Positions 1 to 7,774 of a stretch of DNA of 21,690 bases are shown here, in pieces. The notes beneath the pieces are model-generated. The model had not been told where the DNA came from. It did not search any database and was given only the letters and a program-made list of their open reading frames with translations. This DNA comes from CAYWNA01 sp964459305 (lineage in GTDB: Bacteria > Planctomycetota > Planctomycetia > Pirellulales > Pirellulaceae). The position numbers and the translations under genes were made by a program. The DNA lies in NCBI GenBank assembly GCA_964459305.1, contig CAYWNA010000229.1:1-21690 (forward strand). Reading direction: 5' to 3'. How positions within the stretch are numbered: the stretch's first letter is position 1; every line of letters begins with the position of its first letter.

Positions 1-54
1 GGTCTGCGTAGGGAAAAACCAAACTCTGGCGAGTTCGGCTACCGGTCAGACTTG

Positions 55-615
55 TTAGCGGATGGTATAGCCGCTGTTTGATAACCACTCGTCGATCAAC
101 GCGAGCACGTGCGGAAACCATGGCGTGAACCGGTGAGGCTCCCGAGCAAGTTCGTCGTCGAGTTCCTCACGATCGATCCATCGCCAGTCATCCGCTTCCG
201 CGGAATTCGGCGTGGGATCGGTGTCGCAGCATGCCAGCAGCACATGGTCCAATTCGTGTTCCACGAGGCCGGAACCGGAGTCTTCGGCGCGGTAGATGAA
301 TGTTCCGACCGGCCGCGGATCGGTGACCAAACCCATTTCCTCGGCCAAACGGCGTTTGCCGGCAGCTTCAACAGTTTCCTCTGCCCTTGGGTGGCCACAG
401 CAGGCATTCGTCCACAGACCCGGAAAGTGGTATTTCGACATGGCCCGCCGCTGAAGGAGGACGGCACCGCCGGAGTTGACCACAAAGACGGAAATCGCCC
501 GGTGAAGCCGGCCCGGCGGGCGATGGACATCCAGCTTGGGGGCCGAGCCCAACGGACAATCGCGCTCGTCAACGAGAAGGACGAACTCGCGGCTATCTGG
601 TTCCGTATCGTACAT
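55..615 (-). CDS. idi: Isopentenyl-diphosphate delta-isomerase, type I
   Basis: This 186-residue protein interconverts isopentenyl diphosphate and dimethylallyl diphosphate, the branch step that feeds isoprenoid, quinone and carotenoid synthesis in the cytoplasm. It is a Nudix-fold enzyme close to the 182-residue E. coli Idi in length. The motif NACCGHP (residues 70-76) carries the catalytic Cys73. His31, His38 and His75, with Glu119 and Glu121 in VEHE, match the metal and proton-transfer residues of the family. The Nudix helix runs from Gly74 to Leu96 with KRRLAEEMGL, and the usual Glu after the first Arg is Arg, as in E. coli Idi. The start is the ATG at 613-615. The Shine-Dalgarno signal is weak and the stop is TAA. 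No pathway partner lies next to it. The family call is firm. Confidence 0.95.
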   Translation of the reverse strand: MYDTEPDSREFVLLVDERDCPLGSAPKLDVHRPPGRLHRAISVFVVNSGGAVLLQRRAMSKYHFPGLWTNACCGHPRAEETVEAAGKRRLAEEMGLVTDPRPVGTFIYRAEDSGSGLVEHELDHVLLACCDTDPTPNSAEADDWRWIDREELDDELAREPHRFTPWFPHVLALIDEWLSNSGYTIR

Positions 616-740
616 TCTCGTGACGCTAGGAGAATAGCTGTGCGGGCAGGTATCGGCAAGTCAATATCGAGCGGCGTGGCTTGTTGGTCAAGGGCGCAGG
701 AACGGGTCTGCGGTACGGCAAGGATTCGTCGACAAAACTC

Positions 741-809
741 GTAACTGGATTCGCAAGAATTCAGGCGGTGAGGGGCGTAATCCACCTGAATTCTTGCGAA
801 TCCAGCTAC
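741..809. repeat. Inverted repeat with perfect 21-bp arms (foldback)
   Basis: The arms at 745-765 and 785-805 are perfect reverse complements around a 19-base loop. The left arm begins ctggattcgcaagaattcag. With one mismatch the pairing extends to 741-809. There is no T-tract, so a simple intrinsic terminator is unlikely. It lies about 130 bases upstream of the idi start. Because it is palindromic, both strands read similar peptides (GFARIQ and LNSCESSY) through it. From memory such peptides recur in over-called planctomycete ORFs, which would make this one copy of a dispersed palindromic family; that is inference. Confidence 0.85.
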
Positions 810-886
810 CAACCCATTCTTGCGTCCGTTGGTCAGCCTAACCGGCGACCGCAAACTGTCAAGGGACTTGGCGAGACCCCGTGCGG

Positions 887-1281
887 TCAGAAGCAGCTAG
901 CAGGTGCACGGGCCTTTCGAATTCTGGCGACGAGACGTTCCGGCAAGCGTTTCGGATCAGGCTCGATGCGTTCGAGCGAGTCGCCAAGCCAAACGCCGTG
1001 GGCCCCATGCTGGCGCGTCAGATCGTCCTGGACGGATGAAGATGATGCGCCAAATCTGCGACCATTTTGACTATCCGTACTGCGAGGAGTTTGGGGTCCG
1101 CGCAAAACAGCGGCTTCGTGGCAACCCGAAGAATAGGCACGGTGCCCACCGATATGGCCTGGGCAATTCGGTCTTTCACCGGAGAGTTTTGATCGACAGT
1201 TTGGGGAATACTGCCAGCAATACCGAGTTTGCTCGGAGAAATGAGATCACGGCTCAGCCGTGCTTTACATCCGGCCGGCAT
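887..1281 (-). pseudogene. Possible decayed coding segment, unidentified
   Basis: On the - strand one open frame runs from 1281 to 1018 and ends near HHLHPSRTI. A second frame takes over near 1050 and runs to 887, ending RIRKARAPASCF. Reading the first frame and then switching at about 1035-1055 gives a continuous protein-like sequence with charged helical stretches such as IEPDPKRLPERLVARIRK. I recognise no family in it. It could be a frameshifted gene remnant or chance open reading in GC-rich DNA. No convincing ribosome binding site was seen. Confidence 0.2.
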
Positions 1282-1350
1282 TTTTCCATACTACCTGATC
1301 CCCGCCAGGAACCGATTCTGGGTGGAGTGCAATATCACGGCCGAATCAAA

Positions 1351-1355
1351 AGGAG
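1351..1355 (+). promoter_or_regulatory. Ribosome binding site fixing the start of the TIM-barrel gene
   Basis: AGGAG lies 8 bases before the ATG at 1364. The open frame extends back to 1229, but no better signal precedes the earlier start, and conserved sequence begins just after 1364. This decides the start. Confidence 0.8.
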
Positions 1356-1363
1356 CTGCACGG

Positions 1364-2170
1364 ATGGCTCGACTCTCGATGAACGAGATGACGACCTTTC
1401 GTTGGTCGTTTGAAGAGGACGTTCAGAACTACGTCGCTGCGGGCATCGATGGGATTGCCGTTTGGCGGCAGAAGCTCTCGGACTTCGGCGAGGGAAAAGG
1501 AGCCGAATTGCTGGCTGAAAGTGAGCTGGCAGTGTCCAGCTTGCTCTGGGCCGGCGGATTCACCGGGAGCGACGGCCGCTCGCACAAAGAGAGCGTGGAA
1601 GATGCCATCGATGCAGTTCGGTTGGCAGCGGATCTCAAGGCAGGTTGCCTGATTGTCTACACCGGCTCTCGATCGGGCCACACACACAATCACGCCCGAC
1701 GGCTGTTCAAGAGTGCTCTCAAGGAACTGTCACCGGTCGCGAGCGAGCGTGGTGTGTCTTTGGCCGTCGAGCCGATGCATGAAGGCTGTGCAGCGGATTG
1801 GACCTTCTTGACCAATTTGAGCGAGACGCTCGACCTCATGCAGGCGATCGATTGTCCTCAACTCAAACTGGCATTCGACGCGTACCATCTGGGGCAGGAC
1901 CGGACGGCCCTGGATCGTATTCCCGAGATTGCGCCGCTGACTGCAATTGTCCAACTGGGCGATGCCAAGCAGCCGCCGAACGGCGAACAGAATCGTTGTC
2001 GTCTGGGCGATGGAGACGTTCCGCTGCAAGAGATTGTCACGTCGTTGATCGAAGCGGGCTACGGCGGATTTTTTGACGTGGAGCTGATGGGCGAGGACGT
2101 CGAAAACGCCGACTATGCAGAATTGATTCAACAATCGAAGCAGACCTTCGCCGAGTTGGTCTCCTCGTGA
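1364..2170 (+). CDS. Sugar phosphate isomerase/epimerase-like TIM-barrel protein
   Basis: This is a 268-residue protein of the xylose-isomerase-like (AP endonuclease 2) TIM-barrel superfamily. The enzymes isomerise or epimerise sugars or related polyols using a divalent metal. Visible metal and active-site candidates are the Glu in LAVEPMHEG, the Asp and His in FDAYHLGQD, QLGDAK, and the Glu in FFDVELMGED near the end. No signal peptide is present, so it is probably cytoplasmic. The start is set by AGGAG 8 bases upstream. It is the only + strand gene in the window and converges on the DUF58 gene across 68 bases. Family membership is clear, but the substrate cannot be told from sequence. Confidence 0.88.
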   Translation: MARLSMNEMTTFRWSFEEDVQNYVAAGIDGIAVWRQKLSDFGEGKGAELLAESELAVSSLLWAGGFTGSDGRSHKESVEDAIDAVRLAADLKAGCLIVYTGSRSGHTHNHARRLFKSALKELSPVASERGVSLAVEPMHEGCAADWTFLTNLSETLDLMQAIDCPQLKLAFDAYHLGQDRTALDRIPEIAPLTAIVQLGDAKQPPNGEQNRCRLGDGDVPLQEIVTSLIEAGYGGFFDVELMGEDVENADYAELIQQSKQTFAELVSS

Positions 2171-2238
2171 CGGCACCCTCTGTCCCGCAAGCGAGATTCC
2201 GACAGGATGGCGTTCTCCTGTGCCCCCGCCGGCCGGTC

Positions 2239-3156
2239 CTACTTGACCTTGGCCATGCGCGCGCCCAAATACCCGTACAGTGCGGTGTCGAGGGGCTGGT
2301 CGGTGCGCATCAGTTGGTAGTCCATGCCATACCCGCGGCAACCCTTTTGGATCTCCTTTCGGTAGCCTTCGAATTCGCTTAGATAGGCTTTCCGCAGCGA
2401 CCGTGGATCTGCCAGTACGTCGGGCAGTTGCTCCAGCCCTTTGAATAAGGTGGGACTGCGGAACGGAAACTCCAATTCGGCCGGGTCCAGTACGTGAAAC
2501 AGAATCACGTCGTGACGGCGATGTCCAAAGTGCTTCAGACCCGCCATCATCGAAGCAACGTCGTCGAAGAAATCGCTCAGAATCAAGACCACGCCGCGTT
2601 TCCGGAATCGCTCGGCCAATTCGTGAAAAATCGGGCCGGTTGCCGTTTTTGCCTCAAGCGTGCTGGACTCCATCACCTGGAGCAATTGGCCAAGGTGCGT
2701 TGCGTGGCTGCCGGGGCTGGCGCTTGCACGAATCTCGTTGTCGAAAGTGACCAGCCCGACCGAATCCTGCTGCTGTAGCACCAGCCAGGCCATCGCCGCA
2801 GCGATGCACTGCGCATATTCGAATTTGGATAGCGGACTGTCCGGCCCCTGATATCGCATGCTTTCGCTCGCGTCCAGCACGAGATAGCAAATCAGATTCG
2901 TCTCGTCCTCGTACTGCTTCAGGTAGAATTTGTCGGTGCGCCCGAACACTTTCCAATCCAGGTACCGCAGGTCATCTCCCGGCGCATACTCGCGGTGTTC
3001 GGCGAACTCGATCGAGAAGCCGTGATAGGGACTGCGGTGCAAGCCGGCGACGTATCCTTCGACGATGTGACGGGCCCGTAGCTGAAGTCCTTTCAGCTTA
3101 GCCAGCGTCCGCGGATCTAAAGACGTCGGCGAGCTTCTTGCCTGATGAGGTTCCAT
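2239..3156 (-). CDS. DUF58 / vWA-domain protein, partner of MoxR
   Basis: This is a 305-residue DUF58 protein. The family signature REYAPGDDLRYLDWKVFGR spans residues about 55-73, and a von Willebrand A-like region follows with DASESM at 95-100, matching the DxSxS metal-site pattern, and a later ILSDFFDD. No membrane segment is evident. DUF58 proteins are typically encoded after MoxR AAA+ ATPases, and the pair is thought to act as a chaperone module in assembly of periplasmic or enzyme complexes; the client here is unknown. The ATG at 3156 gives a 59-base overlap with moxR. A TTG at 3174 in the same frame would lengthen it by six residues. The overlap suggests translational coupling. Confidence 0.9.
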   Translation of the reverse strand: MEPHQARSSPTSLDPRTLAKLKGLQLRARHIVEGYVAGLHRSPYHGFSIEFAEHREYAPGDDLRYLDWKVFGRTDKFYLKQYEDETNLICYLVLDASESMRYQGPDSPLSKFEYAQCIAAAMAWLVLQQQDSVGLVTFDNEIRASASPGSHATHLGQLLQVMESSTLEAKTATGPIFHELAERFRKRGVVLILSDFFDDVASMMAGLKHFGHRRHDVILFHVLDPAELEFPFRSPTLFKGLEQLPDVLADPRSLRKAYLSEFEGYRKEIQKGCRGYGMDYQLMRTDQPLDTALYGYLGARMAKVK

Positions 3157-4165
3157 CGCCCGGTTCTTCAGCAACTCGCGGTACGGAATCGACCAGCCGA
3201 CGAACGATTTCGTCGGTCGTTATCCCTTCGGCATCCGCGTTGAAGTTCGTTTTGATGCGGTGTCGCAGCACGGGCAACGCCACCGCGCGAATATCTTCCT
3301 GGCTCACATAGTAGCGGCCTTCGAGCACGGCACGCGCTTTAGCGCCCAAAACCAAATATTGACTTGCCCGCGGACCTGCACCCCACATCACGTACTCCTT
3401 AATGAAGTCCGGGGCATCCGGCTGCTGGCTTCTGGTCAACCGGGCCAGCTTCAGGGCGTATCGCGCGATATGCTCGGCGATCGGAACCTTCCGCACAATC
3501 TGCGTCAAATCCGCAATCTGCTCGGCGTCGAGCGTCGCGGTTATCTTCAGCTCCAAATCGGCAGTCGTGCGTCGGATGATCTCCAGTTCCTCTTCTTCAT
3601 CCGGATAGTCAACGAAAACGTTGAACATGAAGCGGTCCAACTGGGCTTCGGGCAGCGGGTAGGTGCCCTCTTGCTCGATCGGATTCTGTGTTGCCAGCAC
3701 AAAAAACGGTTCGGGCAATTGATGTTTCTGGCCGCCCACGGTCACCTGGTGTTCTTGCATGGCCTCCAGCAATGCCGCCTGCGTTTTCGGTGGCGTACGG
3801 TTGATCTCGTCTGCCAGGATGATGTTGGCGAAAACCGGTCCGCGCAGGAAACGCAGTTCCCGGCTGCCCGTCGTTTTGTCTTCCTGGATCACTTCGGTGC
3901 CCGTGATGTCCGAAGGCATCAGGTCCGGCGTGAATTGGATGCGGTTGAAATCCAACGTCAGCGCATCCGCCACGCTGCGAATCATCAACGTCTTGGCCAA
4001 TCCGGGCACGCCTACCAGCAAACAATGGCCGCGAGCAAACATCGCGATCAATAATTGCTCAATCACTTGCTGTTGACCCACGATGACACGAGCCAACTCG
4101 CGCGTAATCTGGTGATACGCTTCGTGCAGTCTTTCTACCGCTTGAACGTCGTTGTCTTGGAGCAT
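3098..4165 (-). CDS. MoxR-family AAA+ ATPase
   Basis: This is a 355-residue AAA+ ATPase of the MoxR family. Walker A is GVPGLAKT (residues 52-59), Walker B is IILADE (115-120), sensor 1 is in ATQNP (158-162), and the family stretch EAQLDRFMF starts at 173. The C-terminal lid follows and ends with DEIVRRLVDSV. MoxR proteins work with vWA or DUF58 partners in maturation of protein complexes, and the partner gene overlaps its 3' end. The ATG at 4163-4165 is used, with a weak Shine-Dalgarno sequence. The 125 bases upstream, to the end of the PQQ gene, are the likely promoter region. Confidence 0.95.
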   Translation of the reverse strand: MLQDNDVQAVERLHEAYHQITRELARVIVGQQQVIEQLLIAMFARGHCLLVGVPGLAKTLMIRSVADALTLDFNRIQFTPDLMPSDITGTEVIQEDKTTGSRELRFLRGPVFANIILADEINRTPPKTQAALLEAMQEHQVTVGGQKHQLPEPFFVLATQNPIEQEGTYPLPEAQLDRFMFNVFVDYPDEEEELEIIRRTTADLELKITATLDAEQIADLTQIVRKVPIAEHIARYALKLARLTRSQQPDAPDFIKEYVMWGAGPRASQYLVLGAKARAVLEGRYYVSQEDIRAVALPVLRHRIKTNFNADAEGITTDEIVRRLVDSVPRVAEEPGDGTSSGKKLADVFRSADAG

Positions 4166-4290
4166 ATCTCGGTTCTACAAAAGAATTGATATGAGGCCGC
4201 GCGTCACGAATCTAATCCATCTATTCTAACCTGGGTGTCAATTATTGAGTACTCGGCTGTTCTTTCACTGGGTTTTCCCGTCGGGCGGAT

Positions 4291-6606
4291 TCAAGGCGCG
4301 GCCTCGCTCTTCGTGAGCCGGCGACCGCTGGAATCAAAGGCGGCCAATCTGTCCGCCGAGGCAATCAAAAGCACGCCGTCCGCGATCACCAGGTTACCGC
4401 CGGTCATCCCGATGGGAGCAAGATCGACGGGCTGGCGTGTTTGCCGCATGTTGTGCTGGTCGAAGATGTAGATTTGCTCGCGAGTTGGCCAGTAGACGTG
4501 TTGGCCGGCTAGAATCCCTCGACCGTACCCGCGCAGCTCGCCCTGCACACGAGCAGGGAAACTGCCGGCAATCCTGCCATTGTGAATATCGATCCAGTGC
4601 AGGCGATGGCCACTGGCGATCAGATGTCCACCGCCGACACCCAGCAAATGCACGGCGTCGACAGCACGTTGAGCGCCGGTACTCCAAAGCACCATGCCGG
4701 TCGCCGCGTCCAAAGCAAAAACCTGGTCGGAGTCAGTTGGTGCTGCGATCACCAGGTCCTTATGAACGAGGCAAGGGTTCAGATCGCGAAACAGGTGCAG
4801 ATGAGAGCGATCAGGATCTTCGTCGTAGATCGGCGCTCGCGGATAACGTGTGATCCAGCGGATCTCACCCTCTTCTGGGCCCAACGCCGCCACTGCGCCC
4901 AGGTTGGTGTTGATGTACAGCACGCCTTGATCCAGCGTCAGCATCGTATGGGTGTACTCGGTATGCTGCCCCTGGCCGAGCGTCTCTGCAGCCGCAACGA
5001 ACTTCCGCCAACGGAGTTCGGCTCGATTCGGTTTGATGCGGAAGCATGCCACGTGAGATTGCGCCCCCAAATTAACACGTCGCCTCAGGGCGACATACAG
5101 GTTGCCACCGTCGGCCAGCGGTGCACCTTCGAACGTCCAGCCGTCACCCCAGTCGTGTTCCGATAGATGGATCTCAAACAACCGTTTCTTCTCTGCGTTC
5201 AAGTCCAAGGCAGCAAGATGGCCGGGCGGCGGCGGGTCGTGACGGTCGCTGTGGGGAACGGTTGTCGCCTGCGGCCCGAGTTTGACGTACAGAGTGTTCT
5301 CATGCGCAGTCACTGAGTAGCGTGCAACGCCGTATTGCCCCCGCGGTTCCATCAGACGCATCCCTTCGTCCACTTCCGCAACGTCCTCAGGTACCGCGTC
5401 GGTTCGTACCTGCCACTGCCGCCGTCCCGTCGACAAGTCGAAGGCGTGTACGTCCTCAATCCCTTCGCCCGTGCAGACGACCGCCATATTACCAACGACC
5501 AGCGGATGGTAACTGAGCAGGCCCGGCCCTTCGCCCACGCGAGTCTTGCCCCCAGGCCCAACTCCCTCCCGGTCGGCGACACGCCGTACGGGCAGCGGCG
5601 CAGTCCAGATCGGCCGCAAGGCAATGTCCACACCACCGGCGGCTACCGCCGCACGCGTCGATGCCCCGCCGAACGTCATCCAACCGGGAGGCGATTGTCT
5701 GGGAGCCCACGAGCGGCTGCTGTCCAGCAGATCCGACAGCAGATCAACGTATCTGCCCCGCCTGCCACCGATTTTGCCTTCGGCGTCCCCATGCAACTGC
5801 CCGATCAACGCCAATTCCACCTTCGCCCGCGGTATCGAGCCCTCCAGGATCGATACCAGTGTAAGGCGAGCGCGCACTTCGCTCAGATCAAGATCCGTGT
5901 CCGGATACGCCAGCCAGCCGGTTGGTTGCGGCGATTGCGTCAGTAGCGGTTCGAGCGTCTCCCATTGCGCACGCAGATCAACATCGTGAAGCATCAGCCA
6001 AAGAGGACGGCCGCCCACCGATCGCAGTACCTCGGTTTCGGATGATGTTGTTCGCAACCGTGGGCTGATGCGTTCCCAGTATGCACGCGCCAGCGTATAG
6101 TTGCCTCGCTCCAATTCGATCTCGCCAAGCAGGAACAACGCGTCGTCGCCATGACTGCTGACGAAGAAACGATTGACAATTCGCCGGAGCAAAGCAACGT
6201 TGTTGTCGGCGACAGCCTCCGTGTACCAACGCTCGGTCAAGGCATCGACGCGGCTGCGATAGAGATCCAGTGCATCGGGAGCCGACGTGTGCAGTCCCGC
6301 CAGTTTCATCTGGCAATAGTCGCGCAGGGTTACGAATCGAGTGAACCCGTTGGTTTCGTAGTCGGCGACAGGGATCATTTTCTCGCCGTCCGTGTCCATC
6401 ACTCGGCGCAACGTCTCAATCGCCTCGTCCCATCCGCCAGCCTCCAGAAAGCGATCGATTCGTTCCAAGTGCGACCGGGCCACATTGTCCGCATCGTCAA
6501 ACTGGACGGACAGAGAAATCTCCGCCGGCTGCGAAGAAGCAAAAGGCTGCGCTTGGGCACAGGCACTCAGAACAGCTAGGACGACGATGGCGAGGATCGA
6601 TTTCAT
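4291..6606 (-). CDS. Exported PQQ-type beta-propeller protein with helical N-terminal region
   Basis: This protein has 771 residues from the ATG at 6606. Residues 1-20 form a signal peptide. LSAC at 13-16 fits a lipobox, so Cys16 may be lipidated, although cleavage after AQA by signal peptidase I is also possible. Residues about 40-240 are helical and TPR-like. From about 300 onward, PQQ-propeller blades are seen, for example FDLSTGRRQWQV, LDAATGMVLWSTG and GEIRWITRYP. Such proteins in planctomycetes are often non-enzymatic binding scaffolds; no PQQ ligand set was confirmed. A GTG at 6648 would overlap the haem A synthase stop as GTGA, but the signal peptide favours 6606. It lies 38 bases behind that gene and is probably cotranscribed. 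Confidence 0.85.
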   Translation of the reverse strand: MKSILAIVVLAVLSACAQAQPFASSQPAEISLSVQFDDADNVARSHLERIDRFLEAGGWDEAIETLRRVMDTDGEKMIPVADYETNGFTRFVTLRDYCQMKLAGLHTSAPDALDLYRSRVDALTERWYTEAVADNNVALLRRIVNRFFVSSHGDDALFLLGEIELERGNYTLARAYWERISPRLRTTSSETEVLRSVGGRPLWLMLHDVDLRAQWETLEPLLTQSPQPTGWLAYPDTDLDLSEVRARLTLVSILEGSIPRAKVELALIGQLHGDAEGKIGGRRGRYVDLLSDLLDSSRSWAPRQSPPGWMTFGGASTRAAVAAGGVDIALRPIWTAPLPVRRVADREGVGPGGKTRVGEGPGLLSYHPLVVGNMAVVCTGEGIEDVHAFDLSTGRRQWQVRTDAVPEDVAEVDEGMRLMEPRGQYGVARYSVTAHENTLYVKLGPQATTVPHSDRHDPPPPGHLAALDLNAEKKRLFEIHLSEHDWGDGWTFEGAPLADGGNLYVALRRRVNLGAQSHVACFRIKPNRAELRWRKFVAAAETLGQGQHTEYTHTMLTLDQGVLYINTNLGAVAALGPEEGEIRWITRYPRAPIYDEDPDRSHLHLFRDLNPCLVHKDLVIAAPTDSDQVFALDAATGMVLWSTGAQRAVDAVHLLGVGGGHLIASGHRLHWIDIHNGRIAGSFPARVQGELRGYGRGILAGQHVYWPTREQIYIFDQHNMRQTRQPVDLAPIGMTGGNLVIADGVLLIASADRLAAFDSSGRRLTKSEAAP

Positions 6607-6644
6607 CACGAGGTATCGTATTCCGACTCGGCACACGGAGCAAG

Positions 6645-7667
6645 TCACCCACCGGTCCCGGTTCCGTCAGAGTCTCTGGAAGCGAGATACGAGCGAAGGG
6701 CGAGCAAAACCGACGTTGCCAGGATCAACGAACCGTTCGCTACGTGTGCTGTTGTAGCAAGCGTCTGCAATCGGCCTTGCGCAACAATCGTGCCATAATT
6801 CGCAGTGATGGCAAAGTCCGCCGCCCAACTTGGCCAGTAGTGATTCACCACCCACGTGGCGCATCCCAGAGCCGATTGACAGAGAACAAAGACACATAAC
6901 CCAAAAGCCGGCACGCGCAACAGTTTATGGCTGGCTGGGCTTCGCCAGACTCGCCACGCGACGATTAGAGTGAATCCCACGGCAGTGGCGGCCGCAAACA
7001 GATGGAGGAACACGCCAATGCGGAACGAGTACGGCGACGTCCCTAATGGAACGTGACGCAGAAATACGCCGATAAGCACCTGCGCATAGATCACAATCGA
7101 GGCCAGCCTTGCGTGCACGTGAAGCCTTGCGGGTGAGTCAGCAAGACGAATGTCGGGACCCTTCCGCCACCAGCGTGATGAGAACGCAGAAGCAGCGACG
7201 CAAGCCGCAAGAATCGCCGGGCTTACGCCGGCATGGATCATGCCCAACACTCGCGAGTCGAATAGCAATCTTGTTCCGCCGAGCAATCCCTCCAGAATCA
7301 CACCACCCAACACCGCCAGCACGAAATAGCGCATCCTCCGTCGCCGGTCCCGACGGACGACCGCCACAACGACTGAGACGGTCAATATCGTCACCAAGAG
7401 CCCAAGCAACCGGTGGCCGTGCAAGATGAACACGTCCCATGGACCCGCAACCCACGCGTGCCACGGATAGAAGATCAGGAAGTGCCCGCACGTGTTGGGC
7501 CAATCAGGAATCGATCGTCCGGCGTCGTACGTCGTAACCAGTCCGCCGACAAAAACCTCGGCGAAAACGGCGCACGCCAACACGACCGCCAGGCGGTGAG
7601 GCCATCGACTCTGCGATTGTTGAGTGCTTTCGGATATCACGGCGGTTCCAGGCGTTGCGTACGTCAT
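6645..7667 (-). CDS. ctaA: Haem A synthase (COX15/CtaA family)
   Basis: This is a 340-residue membrane protein with about eight hydrophobic segments (roughly 25-45, 85-105, 115-135, 140-160, 185-205, 217-240, 252-272, 302-325). COX15/CtaA oxidises haem O to haem A for cytochrome c oxidase. Conserved features are GGLVTTYDAG (41-50), DWPNT (55-59), His83/His85 in HGHRLLG, GGTR (130-133), His145 in MIHAG, His222 and His308. The histidines are the expected haem ligands. It lies between the cytochrome c gene and the PQQ-protein gene on the same strand. The ATG at 7667 directly follows GAGG with no spacer, and a 32-bp foldback ends three bases upstream, so the leader is unusual. Family assignment is strong. 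Confidence 0.93.
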   Translation of the reverse strand: MTYATPGTAVISESTQQSQSRWPHRLAVVLACAVFAEVFVGGLVTTYDAGRSIPDWPNTCGHFLIFYPWHAWVAGPWDVFILHGHRLLGLLVTILTVSVVVAVVRRDRRRRMRYFVLAVLGGVILEGLLGGTRLLFDSRVLGMIHAGVSPAILAACVAASAFSSRWWRKGPDIRLADSPARLHVHARLASIVIYAQVLIGVFLRHVPLGTSPYSFRIGVFLHLFAAATAVGFTLIVAWRVWRSPASHKLLRVPAFGLCVFVLCQSALGCATWVVNHYWPSWAADFAITANYGTIVAQGRLQTLATTAHVANGSLILATSVLLALRSYLASRDSDGTGTGG

Positions 7668-7669
7668 CC

Positions 7670-7762
7670 TCGTTTGACCGCGACCCGCCAGGGGAGCGCG
7701 TCCGAGCGGCGGTGATCGTCCATGGCGACCACGCGCTCCCCTGGCGGGTCGCGGTTAAACGA
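7670..7762. repeat. Long foldback repeat between the cytochrome c and haem A synthase genes
   Basis: Arms at 7670-7701 and 7731-7762 pair over 32 bases with a single G-U wobble, around a 29-base loop. The left arm includes accgcgacccgccaggggag. It starts 12 bases after the cytochrome c stop and ends three bases before the haem A synthase ATG, so it fills nearly all of the 107-base gap. There is no U-tract. It might stabilise or attenuate the transcript between the two genes. Its composition suggests a member of a dispersed palindromic family (inference). Confidence 0.9.
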
Positions 7763-7774
7763 ACGAAATTACTT

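Larger units (their letters stand above)
616..1363. other. Intergenic stretch without a convincing intact gene
   Basis: These 748 bases separate the divergent idi gene and the TIM-barrel gene. They must hold both leaders and promoters, but no confident -35/-10 pair was seen. The clear structure is the inverted repeat at 741-809. Open frames are present on both strands, but those crossing the repeat simply read its two arms as similar peptides. The segment around 887-1281 on the - strand has a protein-like look in two overlapping frames and is listed separately as a weak candidate for a decayed gene. Confidence 0.6.

Noticed and set aside
96..854. Long open frames on both strands across 96-1070 with similar peptides
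   Set aside because: They are antisense or shifted frames of idi plus read-through of the palindrome at 741-809; the peptide similarity comes from the inverted repeat.
2171..2238. Possible bidirectional terminator between the convergent genes
   Set aside because: The best stem is only five base pairs (ctgtc/gacag) with no T-tract.
4223..4241. TTGACA-like sequence with TAGAAT upstream of moxR on the - strand
   Set aside because: The two boxes are only 7 bases apart, and no suitable -10 lies at 16-18 bases, so it is not a credible sigma-70 promoter.
6646..6648. GTG start for the PQQ-propeller protein overlapping the haem A synthase stop
   Set aside because: The ATG at 6606 begins directly with a typical signal peptide; the GTG would put 14 residues before it.
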